Assembly (NCBI GenBank): GCA_016841965.1
Contig: JAEANN010000054.1
Span: 206,813 to 270,812, forward strand
Reading direction: 5' to 3'
DNA length: 64,000 bases
Source: Candidatus Roseilinea mizusawaensis
GTDB lineage: Bacteria > Chloroflexota > Anaerolineae > J036 > Brachytrichaceae
Shown: positions 27,126 to 35,657 of the stretch, one piece after another
How the letters are laid out: every line of letters starts with the position of its first letter
How positions within the stretch are numbered: position 1 is the stretch's first letter
Position numbers and translations under genes: made by a program
Notes under the pieces: model-generated
Told to the model about the DNA's origin: nothing
The model's input: only the letters and a program-made list of their open reading frames with translations
Database searches by the model: none

Positions 27126-27602
27126 TTACAGCAGCCCGCGCCGTCTGGCCAGGTGAACGGCTTCCACGCGCCCATCGGCGCCCAGCTTCGACAACACATT
27201 GCCAACGTGGAAGGTAGCCGTGCGCTCCGAGATGCCCAGGCGCGCGGCGATCTCCTTGTTGCGCAAGCCCTGCGCCATGAGCCGCAGTACTTCTTCCTCG
27301 CGCAGCGTCAGCGCCGGCATGGGGGGCAGGTAATCCTCGCCGCTTTGACGCGGCGCGACATCGCCCAGCGCGCTGTCGCCAGCCGGCTGTTGGGCTTGAT
27401 GGGCGATGCGGATTGCCGACTCCAATAACTGCCGGGCGACGGTGATCTCGTGCGTGTCCGGGGGCAGTGACGCCAGCGCACGATCGAGCCGCTCAACGGC
27501 GCGCGCGATCATGTCTCCGACCGCGTCGAGGGCAGCTTGCAACGGCGGGTCGGAAAATGAAGTTAGCCCCTCTTCGGGGCGTTCGGGGGAATCGAAGATC
27601 AT
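27126..27602 (-). CDS. LuxR-type HTH regulator without receiver domain
   Basis: A 158-residue regulator with a C-terminal GerE helix-turn-helix (about 97-155: LTLREEEVLRLMAQGLRNKEIAARLGISERTATFHV). The N-terminal part (about 15-75) is helical with no receiver Asp pocket or ligand-binding domain that I recognise. It may therefore be constitutive or respond through partner proteins. Monocistronic between the VWA gene and a DUF4177 protein. Confidence 0.8.
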   Translation of the reverse strand: MIFDSPERPEEGLTSFSDPPLQAALDAVGDMIARAVERLDRALASLPPDTHEITVARQLLESAIRIAHQAQQPAGDSALGDVAPRQSGEDYLPPMPALTLREEEVLRLMAQGLRNKEIAARLGISERTATFHVGNVLSKLGADGRVEAVHLARRRGLL

Positions 27603-27696
27603 GGCTGCTCAGGCTAGCAGAACAGAATGTGAGCAGCATTGGAGAGCGCCGGGACTCCGCACTGGCGAAGCCCCGGCGTGACACGGCATCCTAGAC

Positions 27697-27966
27697 TTAG
27701 ACCTTGACCTCGCCTTTGATCGGTTTGGCCGGCTCCGGCGATTCGCCTTCAGCCAGCGGGCGCTTGAAGACATAGAAGGCCGTGCCCATCGGCTGCATGT
27801 GAATCCCTGCCAGCTCCCACCCTTTCATGCCAAGATCGTTCAGGATGCGCTTTCCGAACGCGGTCATGCGCTCGCCGTCCTGGATCAAGATTTCCTCGCC
27901 CTCGGACGACACGCGCCCGCGCATATCCACGTACACGACTTTGTATTCAAAATGTTGCTTGCTCAT
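27697..27966 (-). CDS. DUF4177-like small protein
   Basis: An 89-residue protein with the DUF4177 pattern: FEYKVVYVDMRGRV at the start and LNDLGMKGWELAG in the middle, then YVFKRP. The tail is Pro/Glu/Lys-rich. The ATG at 27966 (MSKQHF) is chosen because domain similarity starts there; the frame upstream reads nonsense. Function unknown. Confidence 0.72.
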   Translation of the reverse strand: MSKQHFEYKVVYVDMRGRVSSEGEEILIQDGERMTAFGKRILNDLGMKGWELAGIHMQPMGTAFYVFKRPLAEGESPEPAKPIKGEVKV

Positions 27967-28120
27967 GCTGCGACTATACGGGCTTGAGGGTCGGCGCACA
28001 CCGGCGAAAACTACAGGCCCTGCTACAGATTTCATACAGGTTGACAGGCGCGCCTGCGGTTTGCCGGTCTTGCGAACCTTACAAGGCTCAACAACCCTCA
28101 AGCACCTTAGCCATCTGCAC

Positions 28121-29281
28121 TTACCCATGCCGCCGCATGAAGCGTTGCATGCGTTCCAGAGCCTGCTCGATCTTCTCGTAGGCTGTGGCGTAGCACATGC
28201 GCACAAAGCCCTCGCCGCCGACGCCAAAGGCGCTGCCCGGAATGCAGGCGACCTGTTCTTCCAGCAGCAGCTTGTCGGCAAATTCCTCGTCGGTCATGCC
28301 GGTGCGCCGCACAGCGGGGAATGCGTAGAACGCTCCGCGCGGCTCGAAGCAGTCTAGGCCCAGGGCGTTCAGGCCGCCGACGATCAACTTGCGCCGGCGA
28401 TCATATTCGGCCAGCATGCGTTGCACATGCGGCTCGCCCTGCTCCAACGCCACCAGCGCGGCCACCTGGGCTGTGGTGGGCGCGGACATGATGGTGTATT
28501 GGTGCACCTTGCGTGTGGGAGCAACCAGCTCGGCCGGGCCGGCTACATAGCCAATCCGCCAGCCGGTCATGGCGTAATCTTTGCTAAAGCCGCCCAGCAG
28601 GAGGGTGCGCGCCTTCATGCCTGGCAGCGCCGCGAAACAGACATGCTCGACGCCGTACACCAGCCGGTCGTAAATCTCATCGCTGATGACCAGCAAATCG
28701 TGCTTTTCGGCCACGGCGGCCACTTCGAGCATCCGTTCGCGGCTCATCACGGCGCCGGTCGGGTTGTTGGGATAGCCGATCAGGATGGCCTTGGTTCTGG
28801 GCGTGATGCGCGCCTCGATCTCGGCGCCGGTCACCATGAAGTCGTTTTCGACCCGGCAGGGAATGGTGACGGGCACGCCGCCGGCAAACACCACTTCGGC
28901 GGTATAGGCCACAAAGCAGGGCTGCGGCACGATCACTTCATCGCCGGGGTCGCAGATGGCGGTCAGGGCCAGGTAAAGCGCCTCGCTCACGCCGACGGTG
29001 ATCAACACTTCATCTTCAGGGTGATAGCTGACACCGTAAAGACGGTTGAGGTGCCGGCTGACTGCCTGGCGCAATTCGATTGTGCCGGAATTGCTGGTGT
29101 AGTGGGTCTCGCCACGCTGCAGCGATGCCACCCCTTCTGCGATGATCGGCTCTGGTGTGACAAAATCCGGCTCGCCGATACCCAGTGAGATTACGTCCGG
29201 CATAGTGGCGGCAATGTCGAAATACTTGCGGATGCCCGATGGCGGCACCGACGCAACACGTTTGGAAATGAACTGTCTCAT
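28121..29281 (-). CDS. Class I/II PLP aminotransferase (aspartate-type)
   Basis: Fold-type I aminotransferase of the AspC Ib-like group, 386 residues. It has GIGEPDFVTPEPI, YPNNPTGAVMSRE with the Asn of the PLP pocket, VISDEIYDRLVY with Asp and Tyr contacts, and the Schiff-base Lys234 in GGFSKDYAMTGWRIGY. The conserved C-terminal Arg for the substrate carboxylate lies in FVRMCYA. It probably transaminates aspartate, alanine or aromatic amino acids. MRQFISKR is the likely start; eight more codons are open upstream. Confidence 0.9.
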   Translation of the reverse strand: MRQFISKRVASVPPSGIRKYFDIAATMPDVISLGIGEPDFVTPEPIIAEGVASLQRGETHYTSNSGTIELRQAVSRHLNRLYGVSYHPEDEVLITVGVSEALYLALTAICDPGDEVIVPQPCFVAYTAEVVFAGGVPVTIPCRVENDFMVTGAEIEARITPRTKAILIGYPNNPTGAVMSRERMLEVAAVAEKHDLLVISDEIYDRLVYGVEHVCFAALPGMKARTLLLGGFSKDYAMTGWRIGYVAGPAELVAPTRKVHQYTIMSAPTTAQVAALVALEQGEPHVQRMLAEYDRRRKLIVGGLNALGLDCFEPRGAFYAFPAVRRTGMTDEEFADKLLLEEQVACIPGSAFGVGGEGFVRMCYATAYEKIEQALERMQRFMRRHG

Positions 29282-29362
29282 GGATGGATTGCAACATTCG
29301 GCCATCGACTCATCGAGTCATTGAGGCAATCGCTCAATCACCCAACGGGCCAAGGGCGAAAT

Positions 29363-30364
29363 CTACTCGGAGTCGAAGCCGACGATGCTCGAATCGCCGA
29401 CGTTGAAGCGCCGGGGCCGGCCGATCACCAACGCATCGCGCCCAATCAGCGAACGGGCCAGCACATGATCGGTGACGCGCGCGCCGGCGTCCACAATGCT
29501 GTCGCGCACCACGCTGCTCTCGATCTGGCAGCCTTCGGCGATGGTGGCATACGGGCCGATGACACTGCGGGTGATCGTGGCAGAGGGATGAATATGCACC
29601 GGCGGCACAATCACACAGTCACAGTGATCCCAGGCGCTGCTGTTGTCGTGGCCGTGCTCCAACAAATAGCGATTGGTTTCCAGTACTGTGTCGGGTTTGC
29701 CGCAGTCCAGCCACACATCCACCTGGCTGGTGCGCAGTTTGGCGCCTGCCTCGATCATCAGGTTGAAGGCGTCGGCCAGAAAATACTCGCCCTGCGTTTT
29801 GATGTCGCGCGCGATCAGTTCTGCGCAGGCGTTCATCAACCTGGCCGCATCCCGAACGTAGTACATGCCGATGACGGCCAGACGATTGTCCATGCTGGCC
29901 GGCTTCTCGATAAAGCGGACGATGGTGCCGGCGGCGTCGAGCTGCACCACCCCGAAGCGGCGCGGGTCTTCGACCTCTTTGACAAAGATCACGCCATCGG
30001 ACTGCTCGTCCCTCAATGAGGACAGATTCACGTGCGCCAGGGTGTCAACAAAGACGACGAAGGTCGGCCCGGCCACCAAGTCGCGCGCCAGCAAGATGGC
30101 CGGCGCCTGGCCGTTCAGCTCCTTCTGCTCCACGTAGTGCGCGCGCAACTGCGGATAGTTGCGGCTCACGTAGTCGTGAATCTGGTCGCCCAGAAACCCG
30201 ACCACAAACACCACCGTGTCGATTTCTGTTCCGTTCGCCACAATGCGGTCGAGGATATGACCGAGCACCGGCTTGCCGGCCACATTGATCAACGGTTTGG
30301 GCTTGGTGTAGGTATGGGGCCGCAGGCGCGTCCCGAAGCCGGCCAAAGGAATGATCAAGTTCAT
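29363..30364 (-). CDS. Sugar-phosphate nucleotidyltransferase with hexapeptide tail
   Basis: A 333-residue NTP transferase of the glucose-1-phosphate thymidylyl/uridylyltransferase type. The N-terminal signature is IPLAGFGTRLRPHTYTKPKPL. It then has a FVVFVDTLAHV segment for metal/nucleotide binding and EKPASMDNRLAVIGMYY. The C-terminus (about 245-330) is a left-handed beta-helix of hexapeptide repeats (VHIHPSATITRSVIGPYATIAEGCQIES). It makes nucleotide sugars for glycan synthesis. The nucleotide and sugar are not determined. Independent of gatA, with a 101-nt gap. Confidence 0.85.
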   Translation of the reverse strand: MNLIIPLAGFGTRLRPHTYTKPKPLINVAGKPVLGHILDRIVANGTEIDTVVFVVGFLGDQIHDYVSRNYPQLRAHYVEQKELNGQAPAILLARDLVAGPTFVVFVDTLAHVNLSSLRDEQSDGVIFVKEVEDPRRFGVVQLDAAGTIVRFIEKPASMDNRLAVIGMYYVRDAARLMNACAELIARDIKTQGEYFLADAFNLMIEAGAKLRTSQVDVWLDCGKPDTVLETNRYLLEHGHDNSSAWDHCDCVIVPPVHIHPSATITRSVIGPYATIAEGCQIESSVVRDSIVDAGARVTDHVLARSLIGRDALVIGRPRRFNVGDSSIVGFDSE

Positions 30365-30465
30365 AAGCAGTAAGCAGAGGTCGCGAGTGAGTATTCTGAT
30401 GCCTGATTAGAACACAACTGATCCACACCCGGCAGGCTGTCGGCGCCCACAGGATGCCGGTCAGG

Positions 30466-31935
30466 TCACAGCGCAGGCTTGCGCAGATGCCACTCCGTGT
30501 TGCGCTGGAATGCGTCGGCGGCGCGCAGCACGGTTTTCTCGTCGAACGCCGCGCCCATCAACTGCATACCAATGGGCAGGCCGGCCGTGTCGAAGCCGCA
30601 CGGGATGCTCACACCACAAATGCCGGCCAGGTTCATCGTCAGTGTGAAAATGTCCGAGAGATACATCTGAATCGGATCGTCGGCCTTCTCGCCGATCTTG
30701 AAGGCGGTGGTCGGCGAGGTGGGCGCCACGATCAGATCGACCTGGGCGAAGGCGCGCTCAAATTCTTGCTTGATCAACGTGCGCACTTTCTGCGCCCGCA
30801 CGTAGTAGGCGTCGTAATAGCCGGCGCTGAGGGCATATGTGCCCAGCATGATGCGGCGCTTGACCTCGGCGCCGAAGCCTGCGCCGCGCGTCTTGCGGTA
30901 GGTGTCCACCAGGTCTGCGCCGGGGACGCGCAAGCCATAGCGCACGCTGTCAAAGCGGGCCAGATTGGCCGACGCCTCGGCGGTGGCGATCAGGTAATAC
31001 ACCGGCAGCGCCAGAGTGGTGCTGGGCAGGCTGATGTCGATCACGCTTGCGCCCAGGCTGCGCAGGGTTTCAATGCCGGCGCGCACGGCCTCGGTCACTT
31101 CAGGCTGCATGCCGGGGATGAAATACTCACGCGGCACGCCGATACGCAGCCCGCGTATGTCGCCGTTCAAAGCCTGTTCCCAGCCCTCTACCGGCCTGGC
31201 GGCGCTGGTCGAATCGTGCGGGTCATGCCCGGCGATCACCTCCAGCATGATTGCAGCGTCGCGCGCGTCTTTGGCCAGCACGCCCACCGAGTCCAGCGAT
31301 GAGGCATAAGCGATCAAGCCATAGCGCGAGACACGGCCATACGAGTTTTTGAGGCCGGTGATGCCGCACAACGCCGCCGGCTGGCGCACGCTGCCGCCGG
31401 TGTCGCTGCCCAACGCAGCGCAGCACAGATCGGCGGCTACCGCAGCCGCGCTGCCGCCCGACGACCCACCCGGCACACGCGCCTCGTCCCACGGATTGCG
31501 CGTGACGCCAAAAGCCGAGTTCTCGGTGGAGGAACCCATAGCAAACTCGTCGGTGTTGGTTTTACCCAGCAAGACGGCGCCGGCTGCGCGCAAACGGGCC
31601 ACGCAGGTGGCATCCCAGGCCGGTGTGTAGTGCTCCAGAATGCGCGAACCGGCTGTGGTGCGCAGCCCGCGCGTGCTCAACACATCCTTGATGCCGAGAG
31701 GAACGCCGAGCAGCGGTTGATCGTTGAACGCCGCTGCGCCCTCGCGCCTCAGGCGCTCGTCCGCTGCAGCGGCCTGTTGCAGCGCCTCGTCTGCATTTAC
31801 CGTCAGAAAAGCGTTCAGGCGTGGGTTCAGCGCGTGGATGCGCGTCAGACAAGCGCGGGTGAGCGCGGTTGCAGTAACATGGCCGGCGCCCAGGCTGGCG
31901 CGGGCTTCGTGGATTGTAAGAGCGCAAAGGTTCAT
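30466..31935 (-). CDS. gatA: Asp-tRNA(Asn)/Glu-tRNA(Gln) amidotransferase subunit A
   Basis: Amidase subunit of GatCAB, which converts mischarged Glu-tRNAGln or Asp-tRNAAsn to the correct amide form. The amidase signature triad is intact at the usual spacing: Lys83 (GIKD), Ser158 (GGSSGGSA) and Ser182 (GSDTGGSVRQPA). Its 489 residues are full length. It is the last gene of a bactofilin-gatC-gatA minus-strand unit, 20 nt after gatC. gatB is not in the window. Together with an AspRS carrying non-discriminating features 2 kb away, this suggests the transamidation route to Asn-tRNA. Confidence 0.95.
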   Translation of the reverse strand: MNLCALTIHEARASLGAGHVTATALTRACLTRIHALNPRLNAFLTVNADEALQQAAAADERLRREGAAAFNDQPLLGVPLGIKDVLSTRGLRTTAGSRILEHYTPAWDATCVARLRAAGAVLLGKTNTDEFAMGSSTENSAFGVTRNPWDEARVPGGSSGGSAAAVAADLCCAALGSDTGGSVRQPAALCGITGLKNSYGRVSRYGLIAYASSLDSVGVLAKDARDAAIMLEVIAGHDPHDSTSAARPVEGWEQALNGDIRGLRIGVPREYFIPGMQPEVTEAVRAGIETLRSLGASVIDISLPSTTLALPVYYLIATAEASANLARFDSVRYGLRVPGADLVDTYRKTRGAGFGAEVKRRIMLGTYALSAGYYDAYYVRAQKVRTLIKQEFERAFAQVDLIVAPTSPTTAFKIGEKADDPIQMYLSDIFTLTMNLAGICGVSIPCGFDTAGLPIGMQLMGAAFDEKTVLRAADAFQRNTEWHLRKPAL

Positions 31936-31955
31936 GGCGGAGGTGCGGGCAAAGA

Positions 31956-32276
31956 CTAGTCGCCGTTGTCAAAAGTCGCCTGCACTTCAAAGCTGGCGCC
32001 GTCGGTGCGCGGCGCGTTGGCCAGCGCCTCCTCGCGCGAGAGGCCAGGGGCAGGGATGTCTTCGGCCCGCATCACATTGCGCGCATCGAGCACAGTAGCC
32101 GTGGGGGGAATATCGTCCACATTCACCGTCATCAGCGTAGCGGCGTATTCCAGGATGGCTGACAACTGGCCGGCGTAGCGCGATTTCTCATCCTCGGTCA
32201 AGTCGAGCCGCGCCAGCAGGGCGATGCGCTCGACTTCAGCCGGGCTGAGCGTGGGGGCAGGCGTGGGATCAGGCAT
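31956..32276 (-). CDS. gatC: Asp/Glu-tRNA amidotransferase subunit C
   Basis: The 106-residue GatC chaperone-like belt subunit. The family pattern is clear: LSPAEVERIALLARLDLTEDE, then a second half with NVDDIPPTA...MRAEDIPAPGLSREEALANAP. The N-terminal MPDPTPAPT is a short Pro-rich extension. Eighteen nt after the bactofilin gene and followed by gatA. Confidence 0.94.
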   Translation of the reverse strand: MPDPTPAPTLSPAEVERIALLARLDLTEDEKSRYAGQLSAILEYAATLMTVNVDDIPPTATVLDARNVMRAEDIPAPGLSREEALANAPRTDGASFEVQATFDNGD

Positions 32277-32294
32277 GATGTCGGCAGATCAGGC

Positions 32295-32801
32295 TCACTC
32301 TGTTTCTTCGGGTTGCAGCGCAGGCGCAACAGGACGTGGAGGCAACACTTGGGGAGTGTCGAACAGGGGCGGCTCCACATCACCATTCATGTTGGTCTGC
32401 CCGCGCAGAAAAGCGCCTTCGTTCAGCAACAGGGTGTTCACGTTGAGGTCGCCGAAAAGTTTGCCGGTCTCGGTAATCTCGACACGATTGGCGGTCACAT
32501 TGCCCTTGATCTGCCCCGACACCACCACGTTATAAGCCTGGATGTCGGCAACAACCCGCGCCGACTCGGCCACAATCAGATTGCCGGCAGTTTGAATCTG
32601 GCCCTCAAACAGGCCCTCGACACGAATGCCGCCGTCACTCTGCAAGACACCGTTCATGCGGCAGTTTGCGCCGATGACTGTTTCGATCTTGGCAGCCTGG
32701 CTGCCGGCCACAGCCGGCGCAGACGCCGAGTCAAAGCGAGCCGCCGCCGGGGCGGTTGGCACAGGCTGAGACGCCGGCGCAGGCTTCTCTCTTCCAAACA
32801 T
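32295..32801 (-). CDS. Bactofilin family protein
   Basis: A 168-residue bactofilin, a polymer-forming cytoskeletal protein of right-handed beta-helix fold. The core (about 40-140) shows the repeating pattern ETVIGANCRMNGVLQSDGGIRVEG, then FEGQIQTAGNLIVAESARV and ITETGKLFGDLNVNTLLLNEG. Both ends are Pro/Ala-rich and presumably disordered. GGAGGA lies upstream of the ATG, and TATATA (32861-32866, minus) is a good -10 box. First gene of the unit with gatC and gatA. Confidence 0.88.
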   Translation of the reverse strand: MFGREKPAPASQPVPTAPAAARFDSASAPAVAGSQAAKIETVIGANCRMNGVLQSDGGIRVEGLFEGQIQTAGNLIVAESARVVADIQAYNVVVSGQIKGNVTANRVEITETGKLFGDLNVNTLLLNEGAFLRGQTNMNGDVEPPLFDTPQVLPPRPVAPALQPEETE

Positions 32802-32835
32802 GCGTTTGTCCTCCAGTCGTTACTCAGAGTCGTCG

Positions 32836-32887
32836 GTTCCGATGACCGGAACAACAGCCTATATATACCATGCGCCTGTTCAGGCGC
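32836..32887 (-). promoter_or_regulatory. Promoter and palindromes upstream of bactofilin-gatCA
   Basis: Reading the minus strand: a perfect palindrome GCGCCTG-AA-CAGGCGC (32872-32887), the -10-like TATATA (32861-32866), then a hairpin GTTCCG-N5-CGGAAC (32836-32852) in the transcribed leader. The first palindrome overlaps the expected -35 region, as a repressor operator would. The leader hairpin could affect mRNA stability. Confidence 0.4.
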
Positions 32888-32928
32888 GCTGGGGCGCGCT
32901 TTGAGAGCGCACAGAAGCCGGCCAGGCG

Positions 32929-33300
32929 TCAGCGGGCCGGCTGCGGGGGCGTGGCGTCCAACCAGATCGCGCGCGGGGGCGCTGCATTCTGAACAGATGG
33001 CGGGACCACGGCAATCTCGCCGCGCCGCACCAGGCGATACTCGACGCGCGCCCGGCGCTCCACGTAAGCCTCGCTGGTCACATAATCCAGCCTGGCCTTG
33101 AGTTGATCGCGCCTGGCCTCGGCCTGGGCAACCTGAGTGGACAACTGATCAACCGCTGTTCGCACATGGGCTTCGGCATCGAGCCGGCCCATGAGATTGA
33201 ACAACAGCGGCAGCGACAGGATCAGCAAAATGAGGGCCGTCCACGTCAACAGGCGCGCCGGGCCGGCCGAGGGGTCTTGAACGGGAGTTGCCGGCTGCAT
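32929..33300 (-). CDS. Septum formation initiator-like (FtsB/DivIC) protein
   Basis: A 123-residue bitopic membrane protein. One transmembrane helix (LLTWTALILLILSLPLLFNLMG, about 17-38) is followed by a coiled coil (VRTAVDQLSTQVAQAEARRDQLKARLDYV) and a short extracellular domain (SEAYVERRARVEYRLVRRGEIAVV) typical of the DivIC/FtsB family, which helps assemble the division machinery. The reading frame is open upstream through tRNA-Leu, so the ATG at 33300 is the sensible start. It lies about 30 nt downstream of the tRNA 3' end. Confidence 0.82.
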   Translation of the reverse strand: MQPATPVQDPSAGPARLLTWTALILLILSLPLLFNLMGRLDAEAHVRTAVDQLSTQVAQAEARRDQLKARLDYVTSEAYVERRARVEYRLVRRGEIAVVPPSVQNAAPPRAIWLDATPPQPAR

Positions 33301-33330
33301 GTGCGTGTCCTGGGCTGAAAAAAGAGAGTA

Positions 33331-33414
<84 letters not shown>

Positions 33415-33587
33415 ATTTTGGGCCGCAACAGCCTGTCGCCCGGCTGCTGAAACCGCGACAGGTATTATAGCACGATCCTGTCGGCAGGTGGGTGGTGAAG
33501 TGAATTTGGCCGCTTGGCCGCAAAAACCAATTGCCCCTCTCACGAGGTTGCAATCTAGCCCCTGACAGATTTCGACTGCGTCCGGTT

Positions 33588-33613
33588 CGCCGGCCTCGTC
33601 CTCGAGGCCGGCG
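33588..33613. repeat. 11-bp palindromic repeat (GCCGGCCTCG-TCCT-CGAGGCCGGC)
   Basis: Perfect 11-bp stem (33588-33598 with 33603-33613) and a TCCT loop, in the 267-nt gap between aspS and tRNA-Leu, otherwise without a gene. A near-identical copy is at 53519-53542 with compensating or G-T changes. It could act as a bidirectional terminator or a REP-like element. Confidence 0.6.
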
Positions 33614-33681
33614 AGCAGTTGGTAATCCGCTCCGCTCTCACGGCGCGTCCGTTGTCAAGTCGGCCTTTTAGTCCACAATTT

Positions 33682-35439
33682 TTAGTCCACAATCTTGATG
33701 TGCAGCTCTTTGAGCTGCTTATCGTAGACCGGCGACGGCGCGCCGGCCATCACGTCCATAGCCTGCTGATTCTTCGGGAAGGCGATCACTTCGCGAATAT
33801 TCGGCTCGTCGCAGAACAGCATAGTCAGGCGGTCGACGCCAGGGGCAATGCCGCCATGGGGGGGCGCGCCATACTCGAACGCTTCCAACAAATGCCCGAA
33901 CTTGCGCCGCGCGTCTTCCATCTCCAGGCCGATCAAGCGCATGATGATCTCTTGAATGTCGCGGCGGTGAATTCGGACGCTGCCACCGCCGACTTCGTAA
34001 CCATTGCACACCAGGTCATACTGCTTGCTGAGCACTTTGCCCGGCTCGCTCTCCAGCATGGGGATGAACTCGTCTTTCGGCGCAGTGAACATGTGGTGCG
34101 AGGGGTCCCAGCGATTTTCTTCTTCGTTCCACTCAAAGAGCGGGAAGTCCACGATCCAGGCGAACGCCAGCACGCCGGGGTCGGCCAGTTTGAGCCGGCG
34201 GCCCATCTCCAACCGCAACTCGCTCATCACCTCGTTGACCACTGTGGGCGTGTCGGCCACCAGCATGAGCAGGTCGCCGGGATGTGAGCCGGCAGCAGCC
34301 AGAATGGCAGCTTTCTCGGCGTCACCTAGTTTAGCGCCGGCGCCCTGGCTGCGAATGCCGCTTTCGTCATGCACCAGCGTGACCAGACCTTTAGCGCCTT
34401 CGCGCTTGGCGAACTCGGTCAATTCGTCAATCTGTTTGCGGGTGTAGTTGCCGCAGCCGGGCGCAACCAGCCCTTTGACCATCGGCGCGCCGGCGAAGAC
34501 ATTAAAAGCCGAGCCGCGCGTCGCCGCTGTCACATCGAACAACTCCAGGCCAAAGCGCAAGTCGGGCTTGTCGTTGCCGTATTTGGCGATCACTTCGGCG
34601 TACGAAAGACGCTTGAAGGGTTTGAACAGCAATTGCTTGCCGACATGCTGTTCGACAAATTCGGTGAGCAGCCCCTCTACCAGATCAAGCACGTCATCGC
34701 GGTCAACAAAGCTCATTTCGATGTCGAGCTGGGTGAATTCGGGTTGACGGTCGGCGCGCTGATCTTCGTCGCGGAAGCAGCGGGCAATCTGGAAGTAACG
34801 TTCGACGCCGGCCACTTGCAAGAGTTGCTTGAGCTGCTGGGGACTTTGCGGCAGGGCGTAGAAAGTTCCCGGATAGATACGGCTGGGCACCAGATAGTCG
34901 CGCGCGCCTTCGGGCGTGGTCTTGAACAGAATGGGCGTTTCAATCTCCAGAAATCCGCGCGCGTCGAGATAATCGCGGATGAACTTGCAGAAGCGATGGC
35001 GCATGGCCAAATTGCGCTGCATGCGTTCGCGGCGCAGGTCAAGGTAACGATACTTCAGGCGCAGGGTCTCGTCCACGTCGCGAGCATCACTATCGATCAG
35101 GAAGGGTGGCGTTTTGGCCGGGTTGAGAATTTCCACGGCATCGGCCATCACTTCGATATCGCCAGTAGCCATGCGCGGGTTGTGCATGCCTTCGGGGCGC
35201 AATTGCACCTTGCCCTGGACTTGCACCACAAACTCGCTGCGCAGCGACTCGCCAAGTTTGAACTGCTCTGGCGTCACGTTGGCCGGGTTGATAACCACCT
35301 GGGCAATGCCCCAGCGATCGCGCAGATCGATGAAGATGACGCCGCCATGGTCGCGCCGACGGTGCACCCAGCCGGCGAGTGTGACACAGTGTCCGGCATG
35401 CTCAGCCCTTAACTCGCCACATCGATGTGTCTTGAACAT
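33682..35439 (-). CDS. aspS: Aspartyl-tRNA synthetase, probably non-discriminating
   Basis: Class IIb synthetase of 585 residues charging tRNAAsp, and probably also tRNAAsn, with aspartate. The anticodon-binding OB fold is at about 1-110 ([21 protein letters not shown]). The catalytic core includes motif 2 ([20 protein letters not shown]), the bacterial GAD insertion (about 290-410) and motif 3 ([13 protein letters not shown]). His31 and a Gly at 84 match residues reported for non-discriminating AspRS; discriminating enzymes carry Leu and Lys there. This fits the nearby gatCA. GAGGAG precedes the ATG. Expression appears controlled by an attenuator with an Asn/Asp-rich leader peptide. Confidence 0.95.
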   Translation of the reverse strand: MFKTHRCGELRAEHAGHCVTLAGWVHRRRDHGGVIFIDLRDRWGIAQVVINPANVTPEQFKLGESLRSEFVVQVQGKVQLRPEGMHNPRMATGDIEVMADAVEILNPAKTPPFLIDSDARDVDETLRLKYRYLDLRRERMQRNLAMRHRFCKFIRDYLDARGFLEIETPILFKTTPEGARDYLVPSRIYPGTFYALPQSPQQLKQLLQVAGVERYFQIARCFRDEDQRADRQPEFTQLDIEMSFVDRDDVLDLVEGLLTEFVEQHVGKQLLFKPFKRLSYAEVIAKYGNDKPDLRFGLELFDVTAATRGSAFNVFAGAPMVKGLVAPGCGNYTRKQIDELTEFAKREGAKGLVTLVHDESGIRSQGAGAKLGDAEKAAILAAAGSHPGDLLMLVADTPTVVNEVMSELRLEMGRRLKLADPGVLAFAWIVDFPLFEWNEEENRWDPSHHMFTAPKDEFIPMLESEPGKVLSKQYDLVCNGYEVGGGSVRIHRRDIQEIIMRLIGLEMEDARRKFGHLLEAFEYGAPPHGGIAPGVDRLTMLFCDEPNIREVIAFPKNQQAMDVMAGAPSPVYDKQLKELHIKIVD

Positions 35440-35465
35440 GTGCCTTGCTCCTCATTTTTAGTGCC

Positions 35466-35491
35466 AAAAAAAAGCCGCCTGGTGGGGCGGC
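35466..35491 (-). terminator. Intrinsic terminator in aspS leader (attenuator)
   Basis: On the minus strand GCCGCC (35491-35486) pairs with GGCGGC (35479-35474) around a 6-nt loop, and eight Us follow (35473-35466). It sits 27 nt upstream of the aspS ATG and downstream of guaB. It is therefore placed to stop transcription before aspS unless the upstream arm is sequestered. Confidence 0.88.
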
Positions 35492-35565
35492 TTCCGTCTC
35501 TACGCTGCTGCTCGCTGTGTGTTGCGCGCGACAGATCTAGCGACGCCCCGCTTAGCGGGCGGCGT
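35484..35565 (-). promoter_or_regulatory. Transcription attenuator: mutually exclusive hairpins before aspS
   Basis: Arm 1 (35565-35555, ACGCCGCCCGC) pairs with arm 2 (35551-35543, GCGGGGCGT) through 9 bp with a 2-nt bulge; the leader peptide's UAA is the loop. Arm 2 also holds GGGGCG (35549-35544), complementary to CGCCCC (35489-35484) in arm 3, the 5' side of the terminator. A ribosome stalled on the Asn/Asp codons (35584-35564) would cover arm 1, free arm 2 to pair with arm 3, and prevent termination. A ribosome reaching the stop covers arm 2 and lets the terminator form. Pairings are read directly; the mechanism is inferred from the trp/his paradigm. Confidence 0.8.
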
Positions 35566-35608
35566 TATTGTCGTCGTTGTTATTGGCGCGCAGAATTCGT
35601 GCAAACAT
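35552..35608 (-). CDS. aspS leader peptide (MFARILRANNNDDNNAAR)
   Basis: An 18-codon frame between guaB and aspS. Codons 9-15 are AAT AAC AAC GAC GAC AAT AAC, i.e. five Asn and two Asp in a row, directly before the first attenuator arm. Its stop lies in the loop of the first hairpin. There is no ribosome-binding site, but a -10-like TATCAT ends 8 nt before the ATG, so translation may be leaderless. The clustering of exactly the cognate amino acids of a non-discriminating AspRS upstream of aspS strongly supports a regulatory leader rather than a chance frame. Confidence 0.8.
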   Translation of the reverse strand: MFARILRANNNDDNNAAR

Positions 35609-35616
35609 TGTGGGAT

Positions 35617-35622
35617 ATGATA
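35617..35622 (-). promoter_or_regulatory. -10 box for the aspS leader transcript
   Basis: TATCAT on the minus strand, 8 nt before the leader-peptide ATG. The -35 region is weak (TTTGCC-like at 15 nt spacing). It lies just after the guaB stop, so aspS could also be reached by read-through from guaB. Confidence 0.45.
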
Positions 35623-35657
35623 CCGCAAATCCACGCGGGCAAATCTGGGAGCTATCT

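Noticed and set aside
30454..31302. 282-codon plus-strand frame opposite gatA
   Set aside because: Antisense shadow of a fully conserved gatA.
34369..35412. 347-codon plus-strand frame opposite aspS
   Set aside because: Antisense shadow; the aspS reading frame has all class II synthetase motifs.
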